In this document: in pieces, positions 17,004 to 26,237 of the stretch | Layout: each line of letters opens with the position of its first letter | Numbering within the stretch: the stretch's first letter is position 1 | Assembly: GCF_007971225.1 (NCBI RefSeq) | Contig: NZ_CP042435.1 | Location: 4,839,501-4,903,500 of the forward strand | Direction of reading: 5' to 3' | Origin: Panacibacter ginsenosidivorans | GTDB taxonomy: Bacteria > Bacteroidota > Bacteroidia > Chitinophagales > Chitinophagaceae | DNA length: 64,000 bases | The notes under the pieces: generated by a model | Told to the model about the DNA's origin: nothing | What the model saw: the letters and a program-made list of their open reading frames with translations, nothing else | The model's database searches: none | Program-made: the position numbers and the translations under genes

Positions 17004-18248
17004 ATGCGTACAAGCGGGTGGTGGGTTGTAATATTAGTTATGTTGCTGATAGATCTTTATGTATTTATGGCGATGAGGACTGTGACGCAAAGCAGCGGTG
17101 ATAAAACGAGAATAACAATCTATAGTATTTACTGGATCATTTCGGCAGCAGGTGTTATTACCATTTTATTATTTCCTTATGTGCAGGCACTTCAAACAAG
17201 TATTGTTTTTCGCAATTATATTTTTGCCATACTAGTTGGATTATTTTTTGCTAAAATATTGGCGAGTACATTTTTTTTAATTGATGACCTGCGCCGCGGG
17301 GCATTGTGGCTGATGGCAAAACTCTTTCCCAATACCGGCGCAGACTTTGTGCAGCAAAAACCATCTATCAGCCGCTCTGCATTTTTAACGTGGACGGGTA
17401 TTGCAATTGGCGGTGGCTTATTTAGCTCATTGCTTTACGGGTTTTCGAACAAATACAACTATGGTGTGCGTAAAGTAAAGCTTGCGTTTGGTAATCTGCC
17501 GGCGGCTTTCAAAGGTTTGCGCATTGTTCAGGTAAGTGATATACACAGCGGAAGCTTTACAGATAAAGCTGCAGTGGAACGCGGTGTGCAAATGGTGATC
17601 GATCAAAAGCCGGATCTTATATTATTTACGGGTGACCTGGTAAATGACCGTGCAGATGAAATGCATGAATATATGGATGTGTTCAATAAATTTTCTGCAC
17701 CGCTGGGTGTGTACAGCACATTGGGTAATCATGATTATGGTGATTATGTTTCCTGGCCTTCTGATAATGCAAAAAAAGCAAACCTCGAAAGGCTGAAAGA
17801 AATTCATGCAGAACTTGGCTGGCGTCTATTGATGAATGAACATGTTGCAATAGAAAAGGATGGTGATGCGATTGCATTGCTTGGAATTGAGAACTGGAGC
17901 GCTTTTGGGCGGTTTCCTAAATATGGTAAGATGGATGAAGCCTATCCTGGAAGTGAAAAATATCCATTCAAAATTTTGATGAGTCATGATCCTTCTCATT
18001 GGGATGCAGAAGTGCGAACAAAATATCCTGATATAGATATCATGTTAAGCGGCCATACACATGGTATGCAATTCGGTGTAGAAAATCCTTACTTCAAATG
18101 GAGCCCTGTGCAATGGTTTTATAAAGAATGGGCTGGTTTATATAAAGAAGGCAAGCAAATGTTGTACGTAAATCGTGGTTATGGGTTTATTGGTTACCCC
18201 GGCCGTGTAGGTATTATGCCGGAGATAACAGTGATTGAATTAGCATAA
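17004..18248 (+). CDS. Membrane-anchored metallophosphoesterase
   Basis: This 414-residue protein has four N-terminal membrane segments (within about 5-150) and a calcineurin-like phosphoesterase domain (about 165-410). The metal motifs are complete: VSDIHSGS, FTGDLVND, LGNHDYGDY, SHDPSHWD and SGHTHGMQFG. The layout resembles YkuE/YaeI-type membrane phosphoesterases, some of which act on lipid substrates such as UDP-diacylglucosamine; the substrate here is unknown. It stands alone on the plus strand after the polysaccharide locus. Confidence 0.85.
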   Translation: MRTSGWWVVILVMLLIDLYVFMAMRTVTQSSGDKTRITIYSIYWIISAAGVITILLFPYVQALQTSIVFRNYIFAILVGLFFAKILASTFFLIDDLRRGALWLMAKLFPNTGADFVQQKPSISRSAFLTWTGIAIGGGLFSSLLYGFSNKYNYGVRKVKLAFGNLPAAFKGLRIVQVSDIHSGSFTDKAAVERGVQMVIDQKPDLILFTGDLVNDRADEMHEYMDVFNKFSAPLGVYSTLGNHDYGDYVSWPSDNAKKANLERLKEIHAELGWRLLMNEHVAIEKDGDAIALLGIENWSAFGRFPKYGKMDEAYPGSEKYPFKILMSHDPSHWDAEVRTKYPDIDIMLSGHTHGMQFGVENPYFKWSPVQWFYKEWAGLYKEGKQMLYVNRGYGFIGYPGRVGIMPEITVIELA

Positions 18249-18310
18249 TGGTGAATGGATAATGGTAAATAGTCTTTTGTAACGTAATAACCTGCAGCAA
18301 ACGATAAACG

Positions 18311-19312
18311 TTAAACTACTTTATCCGCTTCATAGCTTATTCCGGCTTTTGCTCTTATCGCATCCAGTGTTTCGATTAATAACATTGTATCAGCAAAAGA
18401 CATAACCGGGCTTTCTGTAAGACCACTACGCAGGCAATCACATACATGCCTTATTTGATATTGATAACCCCAGCCCGCTTCTTTTTCAACCGGAATAACT
18501 TCTTTGCTGTCGATCCATCCGGGATAATATTCAATAGTTGTATCCGGCGCATAAAAACGATGGGCCAGTCTTATTCTTCCATTGCTGCCATGTATATCTG
18601 CTTCTGTTGCTATGTTAGATGCAAAGCTTGAAAACAATTGTGCCAATGCACCATTCCAATATCGGAATGTAACGGCGCATTGCTCATCGATACCTGTTGA
18701 TGCAGGCGTCATTATTGCTTCAATTTCAGTTGGTTTGCCAAGAATACCCAACGCCATAAACACATTGTAAATGCCAATATCAAGCATAGTACCGCCTGCC
18801 AGTGCAGGATCAAAAATTCTTGGAGCTATGGGCTCAGTCGGTTTAAAACCAAATTTTACCAACACACTTTTTACTTCTCCAATCTGTCCAGATGCTACAA
18901 GCTCTTTTACTTTTATAAAGTGTGGAAGAAATTTTGTCCATAATGCTTCCATCAAAAAAATATTTTTCTCTTTTGCCAATGCTATCATTGCGGATGCTTC
19001 TCTTGCATTAATGGCAAAAGGTTTTTCACACAATACTGCTTTACCATTTTGCAGACAAAGCATCGTGTGCTCGTAATGAAAATTATGAGTGGTAGCAACA
19101 TAAATTGTGTCAACTTCCGGATTACTTACCAAATCCTCATAGCTTCCATGCAGGTATTTTGCCGGGTAATCTCTGGCAAATACCTGGGCCGTATCAATAT
19201 TTCTTGAACCAATAGCAATGAGCTCCGCATCTTTCACCAGACGCAGGTCAGACGCAAACTTTTTTGCGATCTTGCCGGCACCAAGAATTCCCCAACGAAT
19301 ATTTTGTGACAT
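18311..19312 (-). CDS. Gfo/Idh/MocA family NAD(P)-dependent oxidoreductase
   Basis: This 333-residue enzyme oxidises or reduces a sugar or related polyol. The N-terminal Rossmann domain opens with WGILGAGKIAKKFASDL, and YVATTHNFHYEHTMLCLQNGKAVLCEKPFAINAREA contains the catalytic EKP motif. The C-terminal alpha/beta domain starts near FGFKPTEPIAPRIFDPALAGGTMLDIGIY. ATG 19312 is preferred to the TTG two codons upstream. It converges on the metallophosphatase gene and is bracketed by an inverted pair of dispersed repeats. Confidence 0.88.
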   Translation of the reverse strand: MSQNIRWGILGAGKIAKKFASDLRLVKDAELIAIGSRNIDTAQVFARDYPAKYLHGSYEDLVSNPEVDTIYVATTHNFHYEHTMLCLQNGKAVLCEKPFAINAREASAMIALAKEKNIFLMEALWTKFLPHFIKVKELVASGQIGEVKSVLVKFGFKPTEPIAPRIFDPALAGGTMLDIGIYNVFMALGILGKPTEIEAIMTPASTGIDEQCAVTFRYWNGALAQLFSSFASNIATEADIHGSNGRIRLAHRFYAPDTTIEYYPGWIDSKEVIPVEKEAGWGYQYQIRHVCDCLRSGLTESPVMSFADTMLLIETLDAIRAKAGISYEADKVV

Positions 19313-19372
19313 ATACAAACAATTTAAAGAAAAATATTTTTAATACCAGCTTCAGTAAGAATGGCATCGCCT

Positions 19373-19390
19373 GTTGCGTCGCAATCACTT
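19373..19390 (-). repeat. Dispersed dyad repeat copy 10 (GCGACGC type, long spacer)
   Basis: GTTGCGTCGCAATCACTT is preceded by GGCATCGCCT, a flank shared with copies 4 and 24. Confidence 0.8.
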
Positions 19391-19540
19391 TATCGTTCAC
19401 ATCATTACTCAACATTTGATACGGCAAGATCGTTCAATAAATTAGAAATTGCTTGTTATGAAAGTACTGGAGAATGAAATGAAAACAATAAAATTTTTAC
19501 TGCTAAATCTTTTTTTTATTTTGTAAGCGTATTTATTTGC

Positions 19541-20206
19541 ATGAAACATGTTTTCATTACCGGCGGCACAGGTTATATAGGCAAAAGACTTATCCCGCTT
19601 TTGCAGCAGAAAGATTATATGGTTACTGCATTAGTCCGTAATGGCTCTGAAAATAAATTACCTCCTGGGTGTAATATTATTATAGCAAACCCTTTTGAAG
19701 CAGCTTCATTTATGAAAGATATTCCTGCTGATGCAACTTTTGTACAATTGCTCGGCGTGCCGCATCCCGGACCAAAGAAGAAAGAACAATTCAAAACAAT
19801 TGATCTTGCTTCTGCAAAAGCTTCTGCTATTGCAGCATTGCATGCAGGTGTAAAACATTTTGTATATGTAAGTGTTGCACAAACGCCAACAGGTATTATG
19901 AAAGATTACCAGCAATGCCGCGCAGAAGGAGAAACAACAATAAGAGCAACAACTATCCCTTCAACATTTATAAGACCATGGTATGTAATTGGTCCCGGGC
20001 ATTATTGGCCTTTGTTATTTCAACCATTGTTTAAGATACTCGAATGGATTCCTTCCACATCTGCAAAAGCCAAAGCATTGCGTATTGTTTATTTAAATCA
20101 AATGTTGAATGCATTGTTGTATGCTGTTGAACATGCGCCTGCAAATGGAGTTGATATAATTGAGATAAGTGATATAAGAAAGATGAATAAAAAATTAATT
20201 GATTGA
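19541..20206 (+). CDS. Atypical short-chain dehydrogenase (NAD(P)-binding, NmrA/YbjT-like)
   Basis: This 221-residue single Rossmann-domain protein has TGGTGYIGKRL at 7-17 as the dinucleotide loop. AGVKHFVYVSVAQTP is the core strand of extended or atypical SDRs, and PSTFIRPWYVIGPGHYW is the substrate-side block. The canonical YxxxK is not evident, which fits the atypical class. Its last 12 bases overlap the convergent gene at 20195. Confidence 0.78.
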   Translation: MKHVFITGGTGYIGKRLIPLLQQKDYMVTALVRNGSENKLPPGCNIIIANPFEAASFMKDIPADATFVQLLGVPHPGPKKKEQFKTIDLASAKASAIAALHAGVKHFVYVSVAQTPTGIMKDYQQCRAEGETTIRATTIPSTFIRPWYVIGPGHYWPLLFQPLFKILEWIPSTSAKAKALRIVYLNQMLNALLYAVEHAPANGVDIIEISDIRKMNKKLID

Positions 20207-20671
20207 TATATTTTTTTTCTCAGCTCGTTTCTCATGATTTAGTGTTTGATTTAATACAATAATTATCTCATCAAAATCATCTCTTGTAGTTAAGTTGTCA
20301 TGATAAAATCTTAATGTAGTACCTGAAGCGAGTTTTATTTTTAAATTGTAATAGTGAGGATCAAAACCTTTACTTATTTTTTCAATGTCGTTCCATTTTA
20401 GATTAATATCTTTTACGTTTGACAAAGCGAATTTTTTTGTCCATACAATACTTATCTGATCTTTACTTATTGTCCATTCTGTTCTTCCTGTTACAAATTT
20501 TTGCCAAAGAAAATACATAAGAAAGCCGATTATAGCTGTAAGCGAATAGGAAGCCAAGGGACTTAATCCATCTGGAACAAAAATCCATATAGAAATCATT
20601 AGAAGTGCAATTGAAGATAAAAGTAAAATAGCCGCATTTGTCTGAGATACTAATTTAATTTTATAAGTCAT
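20195..20671 (-). CDS. Membrane-anchored PH-like domain protein of unknown function
   Basis: This 158-residue protein has two N-terminal membrane helices (about 13-33 and 40-58) and a cytosolic beta-rich domain (about 65-140). The domain pattern WTISKDQISIVWTKKFALSNVKDINLKWNDIEKI resembles bacterial PH-like (YdbT/YcxB-type) domains. The tail is charged. It overlaps the convergent SDR gene by 12 bases. No specific function can be given. Confidence 0.6.
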   Translation of the reverse strand: MTYKIKLVSQTNAAILLLSSIALLMISIWIFVPDGLSPLASYSLTAIIGFLMYFLWQKFVTGRTEWTISKDQISIVWTKKFALSNVKDINLKWNDIEKISKGFDPHYYNLKIKLASGTTLRFYHDNLTTRDDFDEIIIVLNQTLNHEKRAEKKNISIN

Positions 20672-20725
20672 GCTATATTAGTTTATTAAAAAGCACGTTG
20701 AAAAAGCTAAATATTATTCCGAACG

Positions 20726-20744
20726 CACAAGTGAGTGACACAAC
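20726..20744 (+). repeat. Dispersed dyad repeat copy 11 (GTGACAC type)
   Basis: CACAAGTGAGTGACACAAC, with GAACG before it and AGGCGATGCCACAAAG after it, lies between two minus-strand genes. Confidence 0.85.
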
Positions 20745-20782
20745 AGGCGATGCCACAAAGTTCAACTGCTTGTTACATAAAA

Positions 20783-22411
20783 TTATTTTTTTGAAAAAAT
20801 CATATCTGCAAGACGCTTATCTCTTCCATACACATCATCCCTGAAATTTATTTTTCCATCTTTGCTTACCCACGTAGTAAAATACGCAATAAAAACAGGA
20901 ACTGTTTCTTTAAGGGTTACATATTGCTCCTTACCGCTATTCATTGCTGCAACAATTTTTTCTGTAGTCCATGATGAATCGTGCCTTAACAAATACTCAG
21001 CAAATTTTTGTGGCTGTGAAATTCGGATGCAGCCATGACTAAATGCACGATTGGTTTCGCCAAATAAAGATTTGGAAGGTGTATCATGTAAATAAATATC
21101 ATAGCTGTTGGGAAATAAAAATTTTACAAGCCCAAGTGAATTATTGGGCCCTGGTTTTTGACGGACGGCACCACCATTCCATTCCATATTATGACTGGCA
21201 AGGTAATTTGAATTTTTTCTTATGCCCGGGAGCACTTCATTTTTTAAAATGCCCGAAGGTACATTCCAGTAAGGGCTAAACACGATGTATTTTATAGTGC
21301 CGTTGAAAATAACAGTTTTATGCGCAGGCTGACCAACAACGACGTTCATGCTAAAAGCAACTGTGTCGTTTTCGTAAACATATAATTTGTAAGCGGGGAT
21401 ATTTACAACCACATAATTTGAAACAAGATTAACAGGAACCCAGCGGCAGCGCTCCATGTTTACAATGATCTGTTGTATTAACTTACTGATTGGAATATTC
21501 ATCTTTTTAAGAATAGCGGACCCAATAACACCATCTTCTTTTTCTCCATAACGATGTTGAAAATTTTTAACGGCAATTGTAAGTGTAGTATCAAAGATTG
21601 CACTGTTATTATCATTTGAAAGATCGCCTGTTACAAACAGAAATTTTCTGATAGTTGCAATTGTTGCAGATGAATCTCCTTGCTTGTATGTTTTCTTATC
21701 TGCTTTAATTGTTGGGAAGCCACCCTTGCTCTCTATGTCTTTATATTTTTTTAGTTGTGCTCTTAACAGCGCATACTGCCTGTAAACAGGTGCTGTATCA
21801 AGAATGTTTTTTCCTGTTAATAATGAATCAAGCAATTGGTTATAGGAAACAGTTTTTCGTGGCAGGAACCAATCGAGCGATTTCATTCTCTTTGCATCAA
21901 GGCCACTCCATACAGTTCTTGCATAAATAAAATATTGAGCGGTAAGCATGAGCTCTGTAAATTCATTTGCAGTATTTGTACTGTCCAGCGCATCATTCTT
22001 CATTAAGTCTGTGAAAGCATCCTTATAAGGAATACTATCCGGCAGCCCTTCTTCACTTATATTTTCCATTCGGTTATATAGGTTGGCAGCCTGTTCTATC
22101 AAACCATTATTATCGTACCACGCAAAAGCAAAATTTCTTTTGGCGTAAAATGTATCAATATCTTTTTTGTATGATCTTAATTTAGGATAACGTGAAAGAA
22201 ACGCATCAATAATTTTTTTATCAAATTTCAATGAACGTTGATCACTAAAATTACCCCGGATGGTAATATCATTTTTGGTAGGTTGTGGAATAGTATCAGG
22301 CCTCTCAGCTTTATGTTCTTCTGTTTTTCCATCACTGCATGCAGTAAAATGAAAAGAAATAACAGACAGGAAAAACACTATTATAACGTAGGTTGTTATT
22401 TTCATTCTCAT
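20783..22411 (-). CDS. L,D-transpeptidase lipoprotein (YcbB-like, YkuD domain)
   Basis: This 542-residue enzyme should make 3-3 cross-links in peptidoglycan or attach proteins to it. The N-terminus is a lipoprotein-type signal ending FHFTACSDG. A scaffold region spans about 60-240, and a peptidoglycan-binding repeat includes GVIGSAILKKMN. The YkuD catalytic domain covers about 325-500, with NMERCRWVPVNL leading in and the active-site HGCIRIS near 460. The whole order matches the YcbB/LdtD layout. A second ATG lies two codons in and either could be used. Confidence 0.9.
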   Translation of the reverse strand: MRMKITTYVIIVFFLSVISFHFTACSDGKTEEHKAERPDTIPQPTKNDITIRGNFSDQRSLKFDKKIIDAFLSRYPKLRSYKKDIDTFYAKRNFAFAWYDNNGLIEQAANLYNRMENISEEGLPDSIPYKDAFTDLMKNDALDSTNTANEFTELMLTAQYFIYARTVWSGLDAKRMKSLDWFLPRKTVSYNQLLDSLLTGKNILDTAPVYRQYALLRAQLKKYKDIESKGGFPTIKADKKTYKQGDSSATIATIRKFLFVTGDLSNDNNSAIFDTTLTIAVKNFQHRYGEKEDGVIGSAILKKMNIPISKLIQQIIVNMERCRWVPVNLVSNYVVVNIPAYKLYVYENDTVAFSMNVVVGQPAHKTVIFNGTIKYIVFSPYWNVPSGILKNEVLPGIRKNSNYLASHNMEWNGGAVRQKPGPNNSLGLVKFLFPNSYDIYLHDTPSKSLFGETNRAFSHGCIRISQPQKFAEYLLRHDSSWTTEKIVAAMNSGKEQYVTLKETVPVFIAYFTTWVSKDGKINFRDDVYGRDKRLADMIFSKK

Positions 22412-22446
22412 GTGCCGAAGTTATTAATTACGGGTGTCAAATAAAA

Positions 22447-22468
22447 AAGGTCTTCCGGCGAAGACCTT
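22447..22468 (-). terminator. Terminator of the 64-residue gene
   Basis: AAGGTCTTC and GAAGACCTT form a perfect 9-bp stem with loop CGGC. On the minus strand it runs into TTTTAT. Confidence 0.8.
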
Positions 22469-22531
22469 AATGAGGTTACTGATATGAAATTGACTTGCGA
22501 ATATCAGTATGGTATGGTTACTGAATTGCTG

Positions 22532-22726
22532 TTAATAAGATTGTGGGTCCCTTCTTCTGGAAACTTTTTGTGCAGTTTTCATATTTCGCTGGATATTCCA
22601 GAGATCGGCTGCGCTTAATTGCTTGAAATTTGTGTTTACCGCAATTGTTTCTTTAACTTCTGTAACCAATTTGCTTAAATCGTCTGATTCCATAGTAATA
22701 ATGGAATGGCTCACATTACTGTTCAT
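22532..22726 (-). CDS. Small hypothetical protein with basic C-terminus
   Basis: This 64-residue cytosolic protein has a central FKQLSAADLWNIQRNMKTAQ helix and a basic end VSRRRDPQSY. It is followed by its own strong terminator, which supports it as a real expressed gene. I have the impression that short proteins ending this way are common in Chitinophagaceae, but no function is known to me. The gap 22727-23353 upstream is AT-rich and holds its promoter region and repeat copy 12. Confidence 0.65.
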   Translation of the reverse strand: MNSNVSHSIITMESDDLSKLVTEVKETIAVNTNFKQLSAADLWNIQRNMKTAQKVSRRRDPQSY

Positions 22727-23161
22727 TGTTTCTAATTTTTAATCTAAAAAATTCTTCCTGGCAAGCGCTGTGGTTAGCAGTAGATCGTTAGGGCTGTTGG
22801 CTTAATGACTATAATCAGTTAAAGATGATCAACTTCTGATTTGCGCTGCGAAGATATGCTGCAAATTATTATTAAACAAATATTGTGGTCAACGGTTTGT
22901 TAATGTAACAGTGCTTATACATTTTTTGTATGAGCGGAAATTTAAATGATAACGGCCTAATGATGCTATTGCATTTGAATAATTTTTTTAAAAAAATTTA
23001 TGCTGTTAAAGTAGAATGAAAAATAAACGCAATTTTATCACCGTAAACGGAGACATTATTTTTTAATTAAACCAAAGATTCAAAAGCTATCAATGCATTA
23101 CTTTAATTTATCGGATAATTGTTTTAACATTTATTACTATTAAGACAAGAATTTAGAAAGC

Positions 23162-23179
23162 GCAAGAGTGCGACGCAAC
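23162..23179 (+). repeat. Dispersed dyad repeat copy 12 (GCGACGC type)
   Basis: GCAAGAGTGCGACGCAAC lies in the gene-free stretch 22727-23353 and with copy 13 brackets two small genes. Confidence 0.8.
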
Positions 23180-23353
23180 CAAAGTCTTATACATGTACTA
23201 CCGTTTGCATTAACAGAAAATATCATAATAAACAGCATATCTTTTAGATTTTAATAACATTTAATACGCTTTTGCACAATAAACATGCTATTTCTGTTGT
23301 TTTATTCTAACTTTATATTCCCGATAAAATCAAAAATCGAAAAACCTGGTTTT

Positions 23354-23485
23354 ATGAAAAAATCACTACTACAAATAACTGTATTCTGTATATTGGTTGC
23401 CATGTTTGCATCCTGCGCCAGCGCATACGATACACGTAAGTCGAGGACTTGCCCGTCACATGATCCTATGTATTTCAGAAGATAA
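23354..23485 (+). CDS. Tiny lipoprotein
   Basis: This 43-residue protein starts MKKSLLQITVFCILVAMFAS and has its lipobox at FASC, so the mature part is only about 23 residues with one further cysteine in SRTCPSHDP and a basic end. The longer frame from 23285 adds a second hydrophobic stretch and is less likely. It sits just before the YtxJ-like gene and may share its transcript. Confidence 0.55.
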   Translation: MKKSLLQITVFCILVAMFASCASAYDTRKSRTCPSHDPMYFRR

Positions 23486-23507
23486 TTTTTCTGTTGTATT
23501 TTTGCAC

Positions 23508-23849
23508 ATGCTTAACTGGATTTCCCTCACTGAGATAGATGAATTAATACGCATCAAAGAAAAATCGTTTCAAAAACCACAGGTCTTATTTAAACATAGT
23601 ACCCGCTGTGGTACAAGCAGCCTGGTGCTTAACAGGTTGGAAAGAGCTAAAGAGATTCCTGAGGCTGATTTCTATTTTGTGGATCTCATCCGCTATCGCA
23701 ATGTTTCAAATAAAATAGCCGACCTATTTAATGTTTACCACGAATCGCCACAGGTACTCCTTATTAAAAATGGAAAGTGTTATTACGAAGAAAGCCACCT
23801 TGGTATTGATATGCATGAATTAAATGATCAGATCGCTTTACTAAACTAA
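23508..23849 (+). CDS. Thioredoxin-fold protein of the YtxJ family (monothiol bacilliredoxin-like)
   Basis: This 113-residue cytosolic protein has the YtxJ signature: a lone active-site cysteine in FKHSTRCGTSS (near residues 28-38), followed by YFVDLIRYRNVSNKIADLF and HESPQVLLIKNGKCYYEESHLGI. YtxJ proteins are tied to bacillithiol redox chemistry in Firmicutes and Bacteroidota. A TATTTTTG box ends only 3 bases before the ATG, so a near-leaderless transcript is possible. Confidence 0.8.
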   Translation: MLNWISLTEIDELIRIKEKSFQKPQVLFKHSTRCGTSSLVLNRLERAKEIPEADFYFVDLIRYRNVSNKIADLFNVYHESPQVLLIKNGKCYYEESHLGIDMHELNDQIALLN

Positions 23850-23901
23850 TACTTAACTTATAATTTTTTTGTGTCCCGGCATTTTTGCTTTGCGCGTCTT
23901 C

Positions 23902-23921
23902 GTTGCGTCGCACACTTGTAC
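23902..23921 (-). repeat. Dispersed dyad repeat copy 13 (GCGACGC type)
   Basis: GTTGCGTCGCACACTTGTAC lies between the YtxJ-like gene and the sulfur transport cluster. Confidence 0.85.
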
Positions 23922-24038
23922 ATTCTAAATTTTATTGAACAAGCTTACATGATAATGTAAAAGTTTCTGCTGTTTTATAATTAATAAGCTTTAGAAAGAA
24001 GATATTTGCATACGTAAGTAGTTATTTTAAATACAGCT

Positions 24039-24058
24039 GATGTGACAAATGTTACATC
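24039..24058 (+). promoter_or_regulatory. CRP/FNR-like palindrome before the sulfur transporters
   Basis: The 20-base site GATGTGACAAATGTTACATC is an 8 of 10 inverted match and resembles CRP-type TGTGA-N6-TCACA sites. It lies 36 bases before ATG 24095, in a position to activate or repress the TauE/YeeE gene set. Confidence 0.45.
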
Positions 24059-24094
24059 TGGTGCAAGTCTGTTAATGCAGCTTTGCATATAATT

Positions 24095-24892
24095 ATGATT
24101 ACAGCGCTAGGTTATATAGCAGCCATCCTTATTGGTATATCTCTTGGCCTCATCGGTGGGGGCGGGTCAATCTTAACAATCCCGGTTTTAGTCTATCTTT
24201 TTGGTGTACAACCATTACTTGCAACCGGGTACTCTTTGTTTATTGTTGGTTCTACAAGTTTGGTAGGCGCAGTAAAGAACTACCGTAAGGGTAATGTAAA
24301 TATAAAAACCGCACTCACTTTCAGTATTGTTTCAACTATCACCGTTTTAGTAACAAGAAAATTTTTACTGCATATAATCCCCGATAATTTGTTTACAATA
24401 ATGGGTTATGCAATTACCAAATCTCTTATGACCATGCTGCTTTTTGCAGTGGTAATGATGATAGCTGCAGTTAAAATGATAGTAGGTACGCAGCCAAAGG
24501 ATTGTCCTGAATGCGCTGAAAAATTTCAACCTGGCAAGATCATTTACAGTGGTTTAGGAATAGGATTACTTACAGGCCTGCTGGGTGCTGGTGGTGGTTT
24601 TCTTATTATACCTGCATTGATATTTTTATTTCATCTTTCCGTAAAGCAGGCCATTGGAACCTCATTGCTTATTATAGCAATTAATAACCTTCTTGGCTTT
24701 ACAGGTGATATTTTCCATACAACTATAAACTGGGGCTTGTTACTGTCCGTTACAGCGCTTGCTGTGGCAGGTATTTTCATTGGTTCCAAACTTGGCGAAA
24801 AAATACATGGTGAAAAATTGAAAAAAGGTTTTGGATGGTTTGTATTAATAATGGGTATTTACATAATTATTAAAGAAATTGCAGGTTTATAA
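24095..24892 (+). CDS. TauE/SafE family (TSUP) sulfite or organosulfur exporter
   Basis: This 265-residue membrane protein has 8 predicted helices in two homologous halves. Each half opens with the family glycine motif: LGLIGGGGSILTIPVLVYLF near the start and TGLLGAGGGFLIIPALIFLF in the middle. A cytosolic loop with DCPECAEKF holds two cysteines. TSUP proteins move sulfite, thiosulfate or sulfoacetate. Two YeeE/YedE genes downstream strengthen a role in sulfur handling. ATG 24095 is preferred to the TTG four codons upstream. Confidence 0.85.
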   Translation: MITALGYIAAILIGISLGLIGGGGSILTIPVLVYLFGVQPLLATGYSLFIVGSTSLVGAVKNYRKGNVNIKTALTFSIVSTITVLVTRKFLLHIIPDNLFTIMGYAITKSLMTMLLFAVVMMIAAVKMIVGTQPKDCPECAEKFQPGKIIYSGLGIGLLTGLLGAGGGFLIIPALIFLFHLSVKQAIGTSLLIIAINNLLGFTGDIFHTTINWGLLLSVTALAVAGIFIGSKLGEKIHGEKLKKGFGWFVLIMGIYIIIKEIAGL

Positions 24893-24974
24893 ACTGCATT
24901 ACTTATGCAACTGACGTTGATTTTGCAAGATTGCAGCATATATGTTGTATAATTAATATCAAATACCCGTTATT

Positions 24975-25544
24975 ATGAGTTTCATTGAATGGATAAGACA
25001 ACCCTGGCCATGGTACGTTTCCGGTCCGTTAATAGGTTTAACCGTGCCCATATTATTACTACTGGGCAATAAGAGTTTCGGCATATCTTCTTCTTTGCGG
25101 CATATATGCGCTGCCTGTTTTCCGGCAAATATTCCTTTCTTCAAATACAACTGGAAAAAAGAACTATGGAACTTATTTTTCGTGACCGGTATCTTGTTTG
25201 GCGCAATCATTGCCTCAAACCTTTTGGGCAATTATCAGCCCATTCAGCTAAATCCAAAACTGGTTTCTGATCTTAATAAATATGGTATTACAGATTACGC
25301 AAGGCTTATTCCAACACAACTATTTAACTGGCCTGCATTGCTTACGCTTAAAGGTTTTATCATGATGATCGGTGGAGGGTTTTTAGTGGGCTTTGGTACA
25401 CGCTATGCCGGTGGTTGTACCTCTGGTCATTCAATTATGGGCTTAAGCAATCTTGAATGGCCTTCATTGATTGCAACAATTTGTTTTATGGCGGGTGGCT
25501 TTATTATGTCTAACCTCATTCTTCCATTTATTTTACAATTGTAG
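24975..25544 (+). CDS. YeeE/YedE-type sulfur transport protein (first half)
   Basis: This 189-residue membrane protein contains the thiosulfate-transport signature GFGTRYAGGCTSGHSIMGLSN with its conserved cysteine (near residues 145-160). It is half the size of full-length YeeE, and the neighbouring gene at 25547 supplies a second half-size protein. A split YeeE pair is common in Bacteroidota. A further cysteine pair in RHICAACFP (about 42-50) may bind or relay sulfur. Confidence 0.85.
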   Translation: MSFIEWIRQPWPWYVSGPLIGLTVPILLLLGNKSFGISSSLRHICAACFPANIPFFKYNWKKELWNLFFVTGILFGAIIASNLLGNYQPIQLNPKLVSDLNKYGITDYARLIPTQLFNWPALLTLKGFIMMIGGGFLVGFGTRYAGGCTSGHSIMGLSNLEWPSLIATICFMAGGFIMSNLILPFILQL

Positions 25545-25546
25545 TT

Positions 25547-26065
25547 ATGCAAAATATTTTAGATGGTATTGAATTAAAGGAACAGAACACAGATTTTGAA
25601 GTGCGTTCACTCGATACTATATGTATTAATGAATCAAACCTGCAACATCCGTGGTGGTATAATCTTAAATATTTGTTCGCAGGTATCTTATTTGGTATAC
25701 TACTCGTAAAAGCAGAAGTGATTTCCTGGTTTCGCATACAGGAAATGTTTAGGATGCAAAGCTTTCACATGTATGGCGTGATTGGTTCTGCAGTGGTAGT
25801 GGGAGCTATCAGCATATGGCTCATCAAAAAGTTCAAGATAAAAACCATTCATGGAGAAGCCATTGAACTGCATTCTAAAAAATTTAATAAAGGGCAAATT
25901 ATTGGCGGATTGATCTTTGGTTTTGGCTGGGCACTTACAGGCGCATGCCCCGGCCCCTTGTTTGCATTGATAGGTAATGGCGCTACTGTTATTATTGCTG
26001 TTTTGTTAAGCGCTGTTGCAGGAACATGGGTGTATGGGTTAATAAGAGATAAATTACCACATTAA
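25547..26065 (+). CDS. YeeE/YedE-type sulfur transport protein (second half, DUF6691-like)
   Basis: This 172-residue protein starts 2 bases after the preceding stop, so the two are coupled. The conserved cysteine lies in FGFGWALTGACPGPLFALIGNG (about 125-146). Residues 1-40 form a soluble acidic N-terminal extension before the first helix, which is longer than usual. With the upstream gene it should form a complete thiosulfate or persulfide uptake channel. Confidence 0.85.
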   Translation: MQNILDGIELKEQNTDFEVRSLDTICINESNLQHPWWYNLKYLFAGILFGILLVKAEVISWFRIQEMFRMQSFHMYGVIGSAVVVGAISIWLIKKFKIKTIHGEAIELHSKKFNKGQIIGGLIFGFGWALTGACPGPLFALIGNGATVIIAVLLSAVAGTWVYGLIRDKLPH

Positions 26066-26156
26066 TTAAATGATCTGTTCTTCTGAAGCCTTTCAGAAAA
26101 AAAATAAATTAAAAGGCATAAAAGTGTGCTGCAATTTGCTGCATAAAGAAAAGAAA

Positions 26157-26176
26157 GTACAAGTGAGTGACACAAC
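26157..26176 (+). repeat. Dispersed dyad repeat copy 14 (GTGACAC type)
   Basis: GTACAAGTGAGTGACACAAC is followed by CGGAGTACAATAGTAGTAATGCAGACAGG, the best example of the long 3' flank. With copy 15 it brackets the CbpA/CbpM genes. Confidence 0.85.
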
Positions 26177-26237
26177 CGGAGTACAATAGTAGTAATGCAG
26201 ACAGGTAAAATATTATTTTATAGTTTACGCCAAAACA

